A DNA stretch of 64,000 bases from UBA10649 sp963842725 (GTDB lineage Bacteria; Actinomycetota; Actinomycetes; S36-B12), in the NCBI GenBank assembly GCA_963842725.1, contig CAWJHN010000004.1, forward strand, positions 2,012,913-2,076,912. Direction: 5' to 3'. A program made the translations under genes and the position numbers. The first letter of the stretch is position 1. The number at the start of each line of letters is the position of its first letter. Below, piece by piece: positions 7,379-16,015 of this stretch. The notes beneath the pieces were generated by a model, which saw nothing but the letters and a program-made list of their open reading frames with translations, ran no database searches and had not been told where the DNA came from.

Positions 7379-7804
7379 ATGCGGGCAGTGGTGCAACGGG
7401 TCACCCGGGCGCGGGTCCGGGTGGCCGGCGAGGTGATCGGGGAGATCACCCGACCGGGGCTGGCCGTGCTGGTCGGCGCCACCCACACCGACACCCCCGC
7501 TCAGGCGCAGGCCCTGGCCCGCAAGGTCGCCACCCTGCGCATCCTGCGGGACGAGCGCAGTGCGCTGGACGACGCGGCGCCGGTGCTCGTGATCAGCCAG
7601 TTCACCCTCTACGCCGACACCGCCAAGGGCCGCCGCCCCTCCTGGTCGGCCGCGGCCCCCGGGCCGGTCGCCGAACCTCTCGTGGACGCCGTGGCCGCCG
7701 CCCTGCGCGCGCAGGGACTCGAGGTGGCCACCGGCCGGTTCGGCGCGGACATGGCGGTCGAACTGGTCAATGACGGCCCGGTCACGCTGGTGCTGGAGGT
7801 CTGA
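7379..7804 (+). CDS. dtd: D-aminoacyl-tRNA deacylase
   Basis: A 141-residue protein, the family length. It starts MRAVVQRVTRARV and has both catalytic motifs, SQFTLYAD and NDGPVT, which form the chirality-selecting pocket. It hydrolyses D-aminoacyl-tRNA and glycyl-tRNA(Ala), protecting translation. TAGGGT at 7367-7372 lies six bases before the ATG, suggesting a leaderless transcript. The next gene starts two bases after its stop, so this is the first gene of a three-gene operon. Confidence 0.95.
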   Translation: MRAVVQRVTRARVRVAGEVIGEITRPGLAVLVGATHTDTPAQAQALARKVATLRILRDERSALDDAAPVLVISQFTLYADTAKGRRPSWSAAAPGPVAEPLVDAVAAALRAQGLEVATGRFGADMAVELVNDGPVTLVLEV

Positions 7805-7806
7805 CG

Positions 7807-8346
7807 GTGCGGATCGAGGTCGTCGAGGGTGACATCACCACGCAGCAGGTCGACGTGATGGTCAACGCGGCCAATGCGAGCCTGCTCGGCGGCGGCGGGG
7901 TGGACGGCGCGATCCATGCCGCGGCCGGCCCGAGACTGCTGGAAGAGTGTCGGAAAGCCCGCAAACCGCTGATGCCGCAAGGACTTCCGGTGGGTGAAGT
8001 GGTGGTCACCGGGGCCGGAGATCTGCCCGCCCGGTGGGTGGTGCACACCGTCGGCCCCAACCGCCACCGGGGTCAGAGGGACCCGGCGCTGCTCAGCGCC
8101 TGCTTCCGCAACAGCCTGCTCGCGGCCGCCAGACTGGGCGCGCGCTCGGTGGCCTTCCCGGCGATCAGCGCCGGGGTCTACGGCTGGGACGTGCGGGAGG
8201 TGGCCCGGATCGCCGTGGCGGCGGTGCGCGGGGTGGAGGCCGAATGGGCCGCCCAGGGCGAGGCCGCCCCGGTGGAGCTGGTGCGTTTTGTGCCGTTCGG
8301 TCCCGCCGCGGCCGTCGCGTTCACCGCCGCCCTGGCCGAGGAGTAG
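7807..8346 (+). CDS. Macrodomain ADP-ribose hydrolase (O-acetyl-ADP-ribose deacetylase type)
   Basis: A 179-residue stand-alone macrodomain. The ligand motifs are DVMVNAANASLLGGGGVDGA, then IHAAAG, and the later substrate loop FPAISAGVYGW. The family removes acetyl groups from O-acetyl-ADP-ribose or ADP-ribose from proteins, and some act on ADP-ribosylated nucleic acid ends. It lies between dtd and a histidine phosphatase with gaps of two and three bases, so co-transcription is nearly certain; a shared metabolic logic is inference. Confidence 0.92.
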   Translation: MRIEVVEGDITTQQVDVMVNAANASLLGGGGVDGAIHAAAGPRLLEECRKARKPLMPQGLPVGEVVVTGAGDLPARWVVHTVGPNRHRGQRDPALLSACFRNSLLAAARLGARSVAFPAISAGVYGWDVREVARIAVAAVRGVEAEWAAQGEAAPVELVRFVPFGPAAAVAFTAALAEE

Positions 8347-8349
8347 CCG

Positions 8350-9030
8350 ATGGACGTCGTGCTGATCCGCCATGCCCAATCGGGCAACAACCTGCTCTGG
8401 GAACAGAACGGGTCCAGCCGAGGTCGCTCGGCCGATCCCGCGCTCACCCCGCTCGGCCTGACCCAGGCCCAAGCCGTCGCCGACGCCTTCGCCGCCGGCG
8501 ACTACCCACGCCCGACCCACCTGTTCACCAGTCTGATGCTGCGTGCCGTGCAGACCGCCGCGCCGATCGCCGACGCTCTCGACCTGCCCCTGATCGGGCA
8601 CGCCGAGACGTTCGAGTTCTACGGCCCGGTCGAGTACGACCCGGACGATCCCGAGCGTCGTTGGCACCATCCGGGTGCCGCGGGCTCCACCCTGCAACAG
8701 CTGACCCCTCGGCTGACACTGCCCGACCAGGCCGGTGAGGACGGCTGGTGGGCGGGGCCGGTCGAGGACGAGGCGACCTGCGACGCCCGTGCCCGCCGCG
8801 TCGTTCGTGACCTGATCCTGGCCCACGGGCGTGACGCCGTCCTGGCCCTGGTCACCCATGGCACGTTCACCCAGTACCTGATCCGGGCGCTGCTCGGCGT
8901 GCCGACGATGACCGGGTGGCTGGCGATCGACAACACCGCGGTGTCGCACTTCCGCCAGGTCGAGGGGCTCACCGTGGCCGCCTGGATCAACCGAGTGGGT
9001 CACTTGCGCGCCGATCAGCGCAGCGAGTAG
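8350..9030 (+). CDS. Histidine phosphatase superfamily protein
   Basis: A 226-residue branch-1 histidine phosphatase. The catalytic motif is LIRHAQSGNN (RHA rather than RHG), LMLRAVQTAAPIA supplies the second Arg region, and VTHGTFTQYLI supplies the second His. The substrate is unknown; the family covers sugar phosphates, nucleotides and phosphoproteins. As the third gene of the dtd-macrodomain operon it might act on phosphorylated ADP-ribose products, but that is speculation. Confidence 0.88.
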   Translation: MDVVLIRHAQSGNNLLWEQNGSSRGRSADPALTPLGLTQAQAVADAFAAGDYPRPTHLFTSLMLRAVQTAAPIADALDLPLIGHAETFEFYGPVEYDPDDPERRWHHPGAAGSTLQQLTPRLTLPDQAGEDGWWAGPVEDEATCDARARRVVRDLILAHGRDAVLALVTHGTFTQYLIRALLGVPTMTGWLAIDNTAVSHFRQVEGLTVAAWINRVGHLRADQRSE

Positions 9031-9040
9031 CGCCGGCGGA

Positions 9041-9646
9041 TCAGTCGGCCCGGGTCACCAGGTAGGTGCCCGCCTGGCCGGTCGAGGCCATGGCACCGGC
9101 CACGCTCTCGGCCACGGCCTGCGACTCCCGCCGGGTCACCTCCACCCGGTGGCCGAAGGGATCCTGGCGCCAGACCACCCACTGCTCGGGCACAGCGGGC
9201 CCGGCAGCTGCCCGGGCCGCCGCGGCGACCACCTCGTCGGCCAGCGGGTCGACCTGTACCGGCAGCGAGGTGTCCACCTGCACCACCGGCCAGTCCGCCG
9301 CGTGGTGCGCCGGCCCACCGGCCACACCGCCGCCGCAGTTCACCTCGATCACCTGCCCGGACAGGTTCAGTGCCTCGTGCGGCCCGATACCCTCCAGCAC
9401 GCCTCCGCCGCAGTCCGCGGCCATCGCCAGCAGGGCACTGGTGCAGGCCTGGCTGAGCTGCTCCGCGGTCTGCCCGTCGGTCAGGTCGAGCACACCGACC
9501 AGGGCGGACTGCAGGGTCTGCCGGACCAGCAGCGGCAGTCCGAGGGCCGGAGCCAGGTCACGGGCCACTGCTGAGGCCCCGTCGGTGCGGTTCCCGGAGA
9601 TGACGACGAACAGGCCGGAGCCCTCCGCCGCGAGTGGTGCGATCAT
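9041..9646 (-). CDS. Conserved hypothetical protein with a degenerate P-loop-like N-terminus
   Basis: A 201-residue protein starting at the ATG at 9644-9646, which has AGAAAGG upstream; an in-frame start 126 bp further out lacks support. The segment FVVISGNRTDGASAVARDLA resembles a nucleotide-kinase loop but lacks the GKS/T lysine, so ATP binding is doubtful. The C-terminal 50 residues (EQWVVWRQDPFGHRVEV, ending GTYLVTRAD) resemble a small actinobacterial SPOR-like module seen alone elsewhere. It converges with the phosphatase gene and is divergent from the DUF6270 gene. Confidence 0.6.
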   Translation of the reverse strand: MIAPLAAEGSGLFVVISGNRTDGASAVARDLAPALGLPLLVRQTLQSALVGVLDLTDGQTAEQLSQACTSALLAMAADCGGGVLEGIGPHEALNLSGQVIEVNCGGGVAGGPAHHAADWPVVQVDTSLPVQVDPLADEVVAAAARAAAGPAVPEQWVVWRQDPFGHRVEVTRRESQAVAESVAGAMASTGQAGTYLVTRAD

Positions 9647-9799
9647 GAAGGACCTTTCTACCGGGTCCGCCCCGTGTCGGAGCATGCGACGCGTCGTCCG
9701 AACCGACCTTCCTGGTGTGGTCGGACACCGAGCGTGCCACGATACCCGTGACTTATCGTGCCTATGCGTCACCGAAGGTATGAAGGAGGTTGCGGTCGC

Positions 9800-10621
9800 G
9801 TGGCAGCCAGGACCGTCGCCATCTGGGGGAGTTGCGCCACCCGCGACGCCTTCGCGGTCGCCTCCCGTCAGGAGGAGCTCGAGCGTGAGCTGCCGTTGGT
9901 CTACTACGGCGCCCGGAGCTCCTGGATCAGCCAGGCGTCACCTCCCTGGCCGCAGCCCCATCCCGACCTCGGCGGCGAGGTCAACGGGTTCGGCCGGCGC
10001 ATGGTTCAGGAGGACCTCGGCAAGACGATCGTCGACCAGCTGGTCGAGCTCCAGCCGGACATCGTGGTGTTCGACCTGATCGACGAGCGCCTGCCGATCG
10101 TCCGGACCGGGAAGATCTGGCTCACCGCGTCCAACTACGCCAAGCAGACCGATCTGGGCCGGCGCGTGATCGCTGAGGCCGACCAGACCTGCACGATGAC
10201 CCAGCCCGCCCGGTCGCGCCTGTTCTCCGCCGCCGTCCGACCGGTGGCCCGGCGGCTGATCCGTGAGCTGCCGCGGACCGCCTTCGTGCTCAACGAGGCG
10301 CCGTACACCGTCCGGGTCGGCGGTGGCGGCGCCCTGCCCGAGCCGGCGGCCGGGTGGGCGCGCGAGCTCGACGAGGCCCAGCAACCGCTGTTCCGGGCGC
10401 TGATCGGCGCGATGGGCGGCCGGCTGCTGCGCGCCACTCCGCCGCCCGAGGTGGCGCTGGCCGACCCGGATCATCGCTGGGGCGTCACCAGCTATCACTA
10501 CGTCGAGGACTACTACCACTGGTTCCTCGACACCCTGCTCGCCGTCGAGCCACCGGCTGAGACCGGCGCGGGCAGCCGGATCCGACTGCCCTCGGCGTTG
10601 CGCGGCGTGCTGCGCCGCTAG
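9800..10621 (+). CDS. DUF6270-family protein
   Basis: A 273-residue protein with the DUF6270 opening VAIWGSCATRDAF, followed by a SSWISQASPPW segment and a C-terminal VTSYHYVEDYYHWFL. Members often occur with capsule, glycan or O-antigen genes and may have an SGNH-like fold, but activity is undefined. GTG at 9800 is chosen because AAGGAGG lies ten bases before it; a longer in-frame ATG at 9758 has none. Its end overlaps the convergent methyltransferase by four bases. Confidence 0.78.
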   Translation: MAARTVAIWGSCATRDAFAVASRQEELERELPLVYYGARSSWISQASPPWPQPHPDLGGEVNGFGRRMVQEDLGKTIVDQLVELQPDIVVFDLIDERLPIVRTGKIWLTASNYAKQTDLGRRVIAEADQTCTMTQPARSRLFSAAVRPVARRLIRELPRTAFVLNEAPYTVRVGGGGALPEPAAGWARELDEAQQPLFRALIGAMGGRLLRATPPPEVALADPDHRWGVTSYHYVEDYYHWFLDTLLAVEPPAETGAGSRIRLPSALRGVLRR

Positions 10622-11436
10622 GCCTGCGGCCCGCCGGGTCTGACCGCCGACCAGGCCACGGTCACCTCGCCGAGCCGCCACCGGGCCGGTCCGTCCAGCA
10701 CCGGCCACCCTGCGTCGAGCAGCGAGCGGGCGCCGGCCACCCACCGCTGCCGGGCTCCGAAGGCGGCCAGGGCGGCATGCCGGGACCACGCGTCGTCCAG
10801 CGCCGTGAACAGCGCGTGCACGCCCTCGCCCGGCACGTTGCGGTGGATCAGCGCCTTGGGTAGTCGTTCGGCCAGCTCCCCGGGTCGCTCCAGCCCGGCC
10901 AGACGGGTGGACAGTGTGAGCGAGATCGGCCCGTCGGCCTCGAGCGCGATCCACGCGGCGCGCCGCCCGATCTCGTCGCAGGTGCCGTCGACGAACAACC
11001 CGTCCGGCGCGAGGCGCTGCAGGACCGCGGCCCAGGCTGCGGGCACCTCATCCTCGCCGTACTGGCGCAACACGTTCAGCGCCCGCACCAGGACCGGCCG
11101 CCGCCCGCCGGGAAGCGGCACCTCGAAACCGCCCCGCGCGAAGCTCAGCCCGTCCCCGCTCAACGGGGCGGCGGCGGCCACCCGGGCCGGGTCGATCTCG
11201 ATCCCCACCACCTCGAGATCCGGGCGGACGGCGCGCAGTCGGTCGCGCAGCTCGATCGCGGTCACCGGGGTGGCCCCGTAGCCGAGATCGACCACCACCG
11301 GGTCGGCTGCCCGGCGCAGCCGCCAGGCCTGCGGCCCGGCCAGCCAGCGGTCCACCCGGCGCAACCGGTTCGGGTTCGTCGTCCCGCGGGTCACCGTGCC
11401 CAGCGGCCGGGCACGGCGTGCGGGCGCAGGGGTCAC
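10618..11436 (-). CDS. Class I SAM-dependent methyltransferase
   Basis: A 272-residue protein with a recognisable AdoMet-binding start: VVVDLGYGATPVTAIELRDR (motif I) and VVGIEIDPARV (motif II acidic residue). The remainder is poorly conserved and the substrate is unknown. A basic N-terminal region of about 35 residues precedes the fold. On its strand TAACCT (11444-11449 on the plus strand) lies seven bases before the GTG, indicating leaderless transcription separate from the membrane-protein gene 10 bp upstream. Confidence 0.8.
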   Translation of the reverse strand: MTPAPARRARPLGTVTRGTTNPNRLRRVDRWLAGPQAWRLRRAADPVVVDLGYGATPVTAIELRDRLRAVRPDLEVVGIEIDPARVAAAAPLSGDGLSFARGGFEVPLPGGRRPVLVRALNVLRQYGEDEVPAAWAAVLQRLAPDGLFVDGTCDEIGRRAAWIALEADGPISLTLSTRLAGLERPGELAERLPKALIHRNVPGEGVHALFTALDDAWSRHAALAAFGARQRWVAGARSLLDAGWPVLDGPARWRLGEVTVAWSAVRPGGPQA

Positions 11437-11446
11437 GCAGCGCAGG

Positions 11447-11872
11447 TTACGGGACGTCCCGGCGCCGCAACCGGCGCCCTGCGGCGGTGAGGACGAGGGC
11501 CTCGAAGGCGATCCCGGCTACAACGGCCGGCGCGATCGCGGGCATGCCTTCGGTGAAGAACTTCTGCGGCCCGAAGACCAGGATCGAGGCGAGCGCCGTC
11601 AGGGCACCCAGCGCGTAGCCGGCTCGGACCGTGGCCGGCGAGCCGTGCCGCAGCCACACCATCGCGGCGATCCCGGTCGCGACCAGGGTGACGATGAAGG
11701 GGACCACGGCCAGCGGAGGATGGGGCTGGGTGCGGGTGAACGCGGCGATCAGGGTGCCGACCTGCAGGGTGGTCAGGCCGAGCAGGCCGCCGGCGGCGAG
11801 GGTGTGATCCGCGGCGGCTCGCCGGGTTGCTGCAGCAGGGCTCATGGGGTCGGCGTGGTCGAGGGGTGTCAC
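11447..11872 (-). CDS. Four-helix membrane protein, TetR-regulated
   Basis: A 141-residue protein with four predicted transmembrane helices (about residues 25-45, 58-75, 85-103 and 110-130), no signal peptide, and a basic C-terminus (GRRLRRRDVP). Family not recognised. GTG at 11872 is supported by AAGGAG six to seven bases upstream. It is divergent from the TetR gene at 11964, with two GAAC-N6-GTTC operators between, so it is the likely target of that repressor. Confidence 0.7.
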   Translation of the reverse strand: MTPLDHADPMSPAAATRRAAADHTLAAGGLLGLTTLQVGTLIAAFTRTQPHPPLAVVPFIVTLVATGIAAMVWLRHGSPATVRAGYALGALTALASILVFGPQKFFTEGMPAIAPAVVAGIAFEALVLTAAGRRLRRRDVP

Positions 11873-11886
11873 GGGAGGCTCCTTAT

Positions 11887-11938
11887 CGAACTGGCTGGTT
11901 CGGTTAGTGATGAGCTATATTCGAACCCGTTAGTTCGA
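11887..11938. promoter_or_regulatory. Two TetR operators with GAAC-N6-GTTC cores
   Basis: CGAAC-TGGCTG-GTTCG at 11887-11902 and TCGAAC-CCGTTA-GTTCGA at 11921-11938 share the same half-site and spacer length. Their centres are 35 bp apart in the 91-bp gap between the membrane-protein gene and the divergent TetR gene, ideal for repressing both directions. The TetR gene immediately follows, the usual arrangement. Confidence 0.75.
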
Positions 11939-11963
11939 TTAATGTCAAGCCCTGGAGTCGTTC

Positions 11964-12632
11964 ATGGCCGCAGCACGACCAGTGACGTCGTCGCGCAGCG
12001 GGCGGGGTCGCCCGAGTGCAGCCGATGTCCGGCAGCGCCGGCAGGCCGTGCTCGCCGCCACCGCAGAGCTGTTGGCCGCCAAGGGTTTCCGTGGAGCCAC
12101 CACCACGGCGATCGCCGAGCAGGCCGGGGTGTCGAAGGAGTCGCTGTACTCCTGGTTCGGGGACAAGAACGCGCTCGTCGCTGCGCTGGTCGAGGCCAAC
12201 GCCGCCCGGATGAACCAGCAGATCGACCACGGCCTGGCTCGCGAAGGGGCTGTCCAGCACACCCTGGAGGCGTTCGCCGGGCACCTGTTGACCCTGCTGG
12301 TCAGCCCGACGTCGATCGCGATCAACCGCGCCGCGATCGCCGAGCTTCCCGGCTCTGCGGTGATGGCGCAGGCCCTGCTCGAGCACGGCCGCCGGTCCAG
12401 CGGCGCCCTGGCGGAGCGCTACCTGGCCGACTGCATGGAGCGTGATCTGCTGCCCCGGGCCGACCCCGCCCGAGCGTTCGAGCTGCTCTACGGGCTCACG
12501 GTCCAGGACACCCAGATCCGGTGCCTGCTCGGCGAGGCGCCGCCTGACGCCGATGCCATCGAGCGTCAGGCGGCGCACGCCGTCCGCCGGTTCGTGCACC
12601 TGCTGGAGGTCGAGGCCGGGCTCAGCCCTTGA
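11964..12632 (+). CDS. TetR/AcrR-family transcriptional regulator
   Basis: A 222-residue repressor. The N-terminal TetR helix-turn-helix at about residues 25-70 reads AVLAATAELLAAKGFRGATT then AIAEQAGVSKESLYSWFGDK. The C-terminal ligand domain is helical and not assignable to an inducer. It is divergent from the four-helix membrane protein and two palindromic operators lie between, so autoregulation plus control of that gene is expected. Its 3' end overlaps the convergent rtcB gene by 11 bp. Confidence 0.9.
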   Translation: MAAARPVTSSRSGRGRPSAADVRQRRQAVLAATAELLAAKGFRGATTTAIAEQAGVSKESLYSWFGDKNALVAALVEANAARMNQQIDHGLAREGAVQHTLEAFAGHLLTLLVSPTSIAINRAAIAELPGSAVMAQALLEHGRRSSGALAERYLADCMERDLLPRADPARAFELLYGLTVQDTQIRCLLGEAPPDADAIERQAAHAVRRFVHLLEVEAGLSP

Positions 12633-13859
12633 CGCAGACCACCTGGCGCAGCTGGTGCACCACCTCGACCAGGTCGGACTGGGCCGCGATCACTTCGCGC
12701 ACGTCCTTGTACGCGCCCGGGATCTCGTCCACGACGCCGCTGTCCTTGCGGCACTCCACCCCGGCCGTCTGCGCGGCCAGGTCGGCCTCGGTGAAGGTCT
12801 TGCGGGCCTTGTTCCGGCTCATCCGCGCCCAGCCCCGTGCGAGGCCGAGCAGAACGAGGCCGGGTTGCCCAGGCCCCGCACGATGTAGGACCCGGTGCCC
12901 ATCGACCCCGGGATGATCCCGAGGTCGCCGGCACCTGCCCGGATCGCCCCCTTGCGGGTGACCAGCACCTCGACGCCGTCGTGCACCTCCTCCGCCACGT
13001 AGTTGTGGTGGCAGGAGATGGGCTCGCCGAAGCTCACCCGGGCGCCGGCGAAGACCCCGCGGACGACGTCCTGCAGCAGGGCCAGCATCACCGCCCGGTT
13101 GCGCCGGGCGTAGTCCTGGGCCCAGAACAGGTCTCGCCGGTAGGCGGCCATCTGCGGGGTGTGCGCCACGAAGACGGCCAGGTCCCGGTCGGGCAGGTCG
13201 GCGTTGTGCGGCAGCGCCATGGCCCGCGCGATGTGGGCCTGGGCGAGCAGGTTGCCGATACCCCGCGACCCCGAGTGCAGCATCAGCCACACCGGTGCCG
13301 CCGCGTCGCCGGCGCCGTCCGCCCCGACCTCCAGGCACACCTCGATGAAATGGTTCCCGCCACCCAGGGTGCCCAGCTGTGCGTGGGCCTTGCCCTTCCG
13401 GTCGTGCACCGAGGCGTCGAGCGCGTCGAACCCGCTCCAGAACGAGGCCCAACCGGCGGCGCCCGTGTCGCCGCCGGCGCTGCTCAGGGAGGGCAGGCGC
13501 GCGACGTCCACCGGTTCGGCGTGGCCGGCGAACCCGACCGGGATCGCCGCCTCGATCCGGGCCCGCAGCCGGGAGAGGTCCTCGGGCAGGTCCTCGGCGG
13601 TGAGCGAGGTGCGCACGGCCGCCATCCCGCAGCCGATGTCCACCCCGACCGCCGCCGGGCTGATCGCATCGCGCATGGCGATCACCGAGCCGACCGTGGC
13701 GCCCTTGCCGTAGTGCACGTCGGGCATCACCGCGAGCCCGTGCACCCACGGCAGGGCGGTCACGTTGCGCAGCTGGCGCATCGCGGCGTCCTCGACCTGG
13801 GCCTCGTCGGCCCACATCCGGATCGGCACCCGGACCCCGGGTACCTCGGTGAACGGCAT
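12622..13859 (-). CDS. rtcB: RtcB-family RNA ligase, one frameshift
   Basis: RtcB joins RNA 2',3'-cyclic phosphate or 3'-phosphate ends to 5'-OH ends with GTP and Mn2+. Seen here are PDVHYGKGATVGS, GVDIGCGM (metal Cys), LGTLGGGNHFIE and LHSGSRGIG (active-site region). The frame from ATG 13859 reaches CSASHGAGRG and stops at once, while MSRNKARKTF and the conserved C-terminus follow in another frame to 12622. One missing base near 12823-12830 restores the family HGAGRxMSR motif. A sequencing error is the simplest cause. The gene is divergent from mshA and convergent with TetR. Confidence 0.85.
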
Positions 13860-14078
13860 CGTCCTGCTCCCCTCGTGAATGATCTCTCGCAAGCGCCCCC
13901 ATGAGGCCACACAGGCGCTGACGATGACAACCGAGTTCCGCGCAGAATCGGCCCCCGCAGGCGCGCGATGATCGGGTCGGCTAGCGTTTCGGGAAGGTGT
14001 TCGGGGCTGTGAGGCGTTAGTGCGGTGGACGGCGGCCGCCCACGGCTTCCGGCACGGCGCACGGCGAACGAGGAGCGA

Positions 14079-15458
14079 ATGCACGCAAAGGTGACACGGG
14101 TCGACCAGCCCTCGCGGGTGGCGATGCTCTCGGTGCACACCTCGCCGATGGAGCAGCCGGGCACCGGCGACGCGGGCGGGCTGAACGTCTACGTGGTGGA
14201 GACCGCCAAACGGCTGGCCGAGCGCGGCACCGAGGTGGAGATCTTCACCCGGGCCACCAGCAGTGACCAGCCCTCGCTGGCCACACTGGTGCCCGGGGTG
14301 CGCGGTGCGGCACATCGTGGCCGGGCCGTTCGAGGGTCTGTCGAAGAACGACCTGCCCGGTCAGCTGTGCGCGTTCGCCGCCGGCGTGATGCGGGTCGAG
14401 GCCCGCCACGAGCCCGGCTGGTACGACCTGATCCACTCCCACTACTGGCTGTCCGGACAGGTCGGTTGGCTCGCCGCAGACCGCTGGCAGACCCCGCTGG
14501 TCCACACCATGCACACCATGGCCAAGGTGAAGAATGCCGCCCTGGCCGAGGGTGACGTGGCCGAGCCGCCCGGTCCGGATCATCGGCGAGCAGCAGGTGG
14601 TGGACACTGCTGACCGGCTGGTCGCCAACACCACCGACGAGGCGCGGGAGCTGGTGGATCTCTACGGGGCCGAGCCCCGCAGGGTCGCCGTCGCCCCGCC
14701 CGGGGTCGACCTGGGGGTCTTCACCCCCGGCGGGCCCGACGCCCGGACGCTGGCCCGTCGCGCCCTCGGCCTGGACCCGCACTGCACAGATCCTGCTCTT
14801 CGTCGGGCGGATCCAGCCGCTGAAGGCCCCGGATGTGCTGATCCGCGCCGTCGCCGAGCTGGAGGCCGCGCGCAGGACGCAGGACCGTCGTCGCCTGGTG
14901 CTCGCCGTGCTCGGCGGGCCGAGCGGCAGCGGTCTCGACCACCCCGACGAGCTGCAGCAGCTGGCCCACGGCCTCGGCCTGGACGACGTGGTCACCTTCC
15001 GTCCACCGGTGCAGCGGCCGGTGCTCGCCGAGTGGTACCGCGCGGCCGACCTGGTCGCCGTCCCGTCCTACAGCGAGTCCTTCGGCCTGGTGGCGGTCGA
15101 GGCCCAGGCCTGCGGTACCCCGGTGGTGGCGGCCGCCGTCGGTGGGCTGCGCACGGCCGTGGACGACGGCCGCTCCGGGGTGCTGGTGCAAGGGCATGAC
15201 CCGGTGGTCTGGGGCCAGGTGCTGGGCGGCCTGCTCGACGACCCGGCACGGCGGGATGCGATGGCCCGTGGCGCCGTCCGCCATGCCCGCCGGTTCAGCT
15301 GGGAGGCGACGGTCGACGCCCTGCTCGGGGTGTACGCCGCAGCGGTGCACGACCACCGCCGGGACAGCGCACTCGCCTTCGACCTTGCTGCCGTCGATGC
15401 TGCCGTCGATGCTGCCGTCGATGTGGGCGCCCCGATTCCGCTGGTGGCGGCACGATGA
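14079..15458 (+). CDS. mshA: D-inositol-3-phosphate glycosyltransferase MshA, three frameshifts
   Basis: First enzyme of mycothiol synthesis, a GT4 glycosyltransferase joining UDP-GlcNAc to inositol-3-phosphate. Conserved pieces lie in three frames: MLSVHTSPMEQPGTGDAGGL (14079 to about 14300), VRHIVAGPFEGLSKNDLPGQ and HTMHTMAKVKN (to about 14570), RIIGEQQVVDTADR (to about 14785), then FVGRIQPLKAPDVL, SYSESFGLVAVEAQACGTPV to the stop. Each transition is explained by one extra base near 14300, 14571 and 14785. The rebuilt length of about 459 residues is normal. Consensus error is likelier than gene decay because MDMPI-fold mycothiol enzymes are present. It overlaps the YbjN gene by four bases. 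Confidence 0.88.
15387..15422 (+). repeat. Three tandem 12-bp repeats inside the mshA 3' end
   Basis: GCTGCCGTCGAT occurs three times without change, encoding AAVD units near the C-terminus of MshA. The length is a multiple of three so the frame is kept. It lies in the non-conserved tail and probably arose by slippage. Confidence 0.75.
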
Positions 15459-16006
15459 GCCGCTCGGCCGCCGCACTGGCAGCCGAGCAGACCGTGCGGG
15501 CGTGGTTGGACTCCTCCGGCCTGGAGTACGAGCCGGGGGGACGCCCGGGGGAGCTGGTGGTCGCCCTGCCCGGGGAGACCAAGCTGTCCACCACCGCCTC
15601 GCTGCTGGTCGGTGACCAGTCGCTGTCGGTGTCGGCCTTCGTCGTGCGCCGACCGGACGAGAACCACGAGGCGTTCTACCGCTGGCTGCTGGCCCGCAAC
15701 CTGCGCCTGCCGGGCGTCGCCTTCGCGCTCGACCCTCTGGGGGACGTCTATCTGGTCGGCCGGCTGCCGCTGGCCGCGGTCACCGACGACGCCGTCGACC
15801 ACCTGCTCGGAGCCGTGCTGGCCGCGTCGGACTCCTCGTTCAACGATCTGCTCGTGCTGGGCTTCCTCGAGTCGATGCGCCGGGAATGGCGCTGGCGGAT
15901 CGAGCGCGGGGAGTCGACCGCCAACCTGGCCGCCTTCAAGCACCTGCTGGTCGATGCGACCGACGCCACGGAGTCCAGGCCCCGAGGCGGTGGCGCGGCG
16001 GACTAG
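15455..16006 (+). CDS. YbjN domain-containing protein
   Basis: A 183-residue cytoplasmic protein with the YbjN / type III chaperone-like fold, found between mshA and gpm in many actinobacteria. Visible features are the helical start AAEQTVRAWLDSSGLEYE, a beta-rich middle (KLSTTASLLVGDQSLSVSAF) and SDSSFNDLLVLGFLESMRRE. Function is unknown; a small-molecule or protein chaperone role is suggested for the fold. ATG overlaps the mshA stop (ATGA). It is intact although both neighbours carry indels. Confidence 0.85.
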   Translation: MSRSAAALAAEQTVRAWLDSSGLEYEPGGRPGELVVALPGETKLSTTASLLVGDQSLSVSAFVVRRPDENHEAFYRWLLARNLRLPGVAFALDPLGDVYLVGRLPLAAVTDDAVDHLLGAVLAASDSSFNDLLVLGFLESMRREWRWRIERGESTANLAAFKHLLVDATDATESRPRGGGAAD

Positions 16007-16015
16007 CCTTGCGCC

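Noticed and set aside
9041..9646. A functional kinase from the SGNRTDGASAVAR segment
   Set aside because: The loop lacks the GK(S/T) lysine, and no Walker B-like strand was clear.
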